5,547 bases of DNA, taken from assembly GCA_937890845.1 (NCBI GenBank), contig CALADR010000018.1, forward strand, positions 1 through 5,547, read 5' to 3'. The number at the start of each line of letters is the position of its first letter. The stretch's first letter is position 1. Under the pieces are notes generated by a model. The model did no database searches. It worked only from the letters and a program-made list of their open reading frames with translations, and was not told the DNA's origin. Both the position numbers and the translations under genes were made by a program. Source of the DNA: an uncultured Bacteroidales bacterium. GTDB lineage: Bacteria > Bacteroidota > Bacteroidia > Bacteroidales > UBA932. Below, piece by piece: positions 5,435-5,547 of this stretch.

Positions 5435-5547
5435 ATGCTCAGGAATCTTCACGTCAGAAACTATATTCTTATTGACGCTCTTGATATTGATTTTCCGGAT
5501 GGTCTTGTCATTGTAACAGGACAGACCGGTGCCGGTAAGTCAATAAT
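5435..5547 (+). CDS. recN: DNA repair protein RecN, N-terminal fragment (cut by window edge)
   Basis: Start of an SMC-like ATPase that acts in double-strand-break repair. Only 37 codons and two bases are visible, and the frame is open to the window end, so the gene is partial because of the window and not visibly broken. The start MLRNLHVRNYILID followed by LDIDFPDGLVIVTG is the usual RecN N-terminus. Walker A is GQTGAGKS at residues 29-36, with K35 and S36 placed for ATP and Mg binding. Most RecN proteins have GETGAGKS, so Q30 is a small departure. It lies 11 bp after rpoZ. Another SMC/RecF-type ATPase is possible from so short a piece, but the start and gene context favour RecN. Confidence 0.88.
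   Translation, partial: MLRNLHVRNYILIDALDIDFPDGLVIVTGQTGAGKSI

Overview
The window looks chromosomal and comes from a member of the Bacteroidota, most likely order Bacteroidales. The evidence is an exact Bacteroidota-type -7 promoter element (TAnnTTTG) before trxB, mostly weak Shine-Dalgarno signals, a NigD-like lipoprotein, a Bacteroidota-type omega subunit between bamD and recN, and an ECF sigma factor paired with an anti-sigma factor that carries an outer-membrane barrel. Genus and species cannot be read from this sequence. AGG/AGA arginine codons are frequent in all genes, and no part stands out as foreign in base or codon use.

Left half, minus strand (2918 down to about 101). A three-gene operon runs NigD-like lipoprotein (2154-2918), ECF sigma factor (1546-2103), and a 430-residue putative dual-membrane anti-sigma factor (251-1543). 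It is followed on the same strand by tRNA-His(GTG) (139-213) and one strong intrinsic terminator (101-133). The anti-sigma protein has a short cytoplasmic N-terminal domain, one inner-membrane helix, about 125 residues of polar, probably disordered periplasmic linker, and a C-terminal outer-membrane beta-barrel. This matches the Dma (dual membrane-spanning anti-sigma) / Das (ECF21 sigma) systems described in Bacteroides thetaiotaomicron, where they control outer-membrane vesicle production. It is the most interesting content of the window: a probable one-protein signal line from cell surface to transcription, co-transcribed with a probably surface-exposed lipoprotein.

Centre (2919-3112). A 194-bp divergent intergenic region separates this operon from a plus-strand operon. 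It holds a good housekeeping promoter for trxB, two 9-bp direct repeats (ATCCGGAAT) 31 bp apart on the nigD side, and no recognisable TAnnTTTG element facing the nigD operon.

Right half, plus strand (3113-5547). A tightly spaced housekeeping cluster runs trxB (thioredoxin reductase), bamD (BAM-complex lipoprotein), rpoZ (RNA polymerase omega) and the first 37 codons of recN, cut by the window edge. Gaps are 25, 45 and 11 bp.

The first 100 bases hold no supportable gene, only a possible leftward promoter element.
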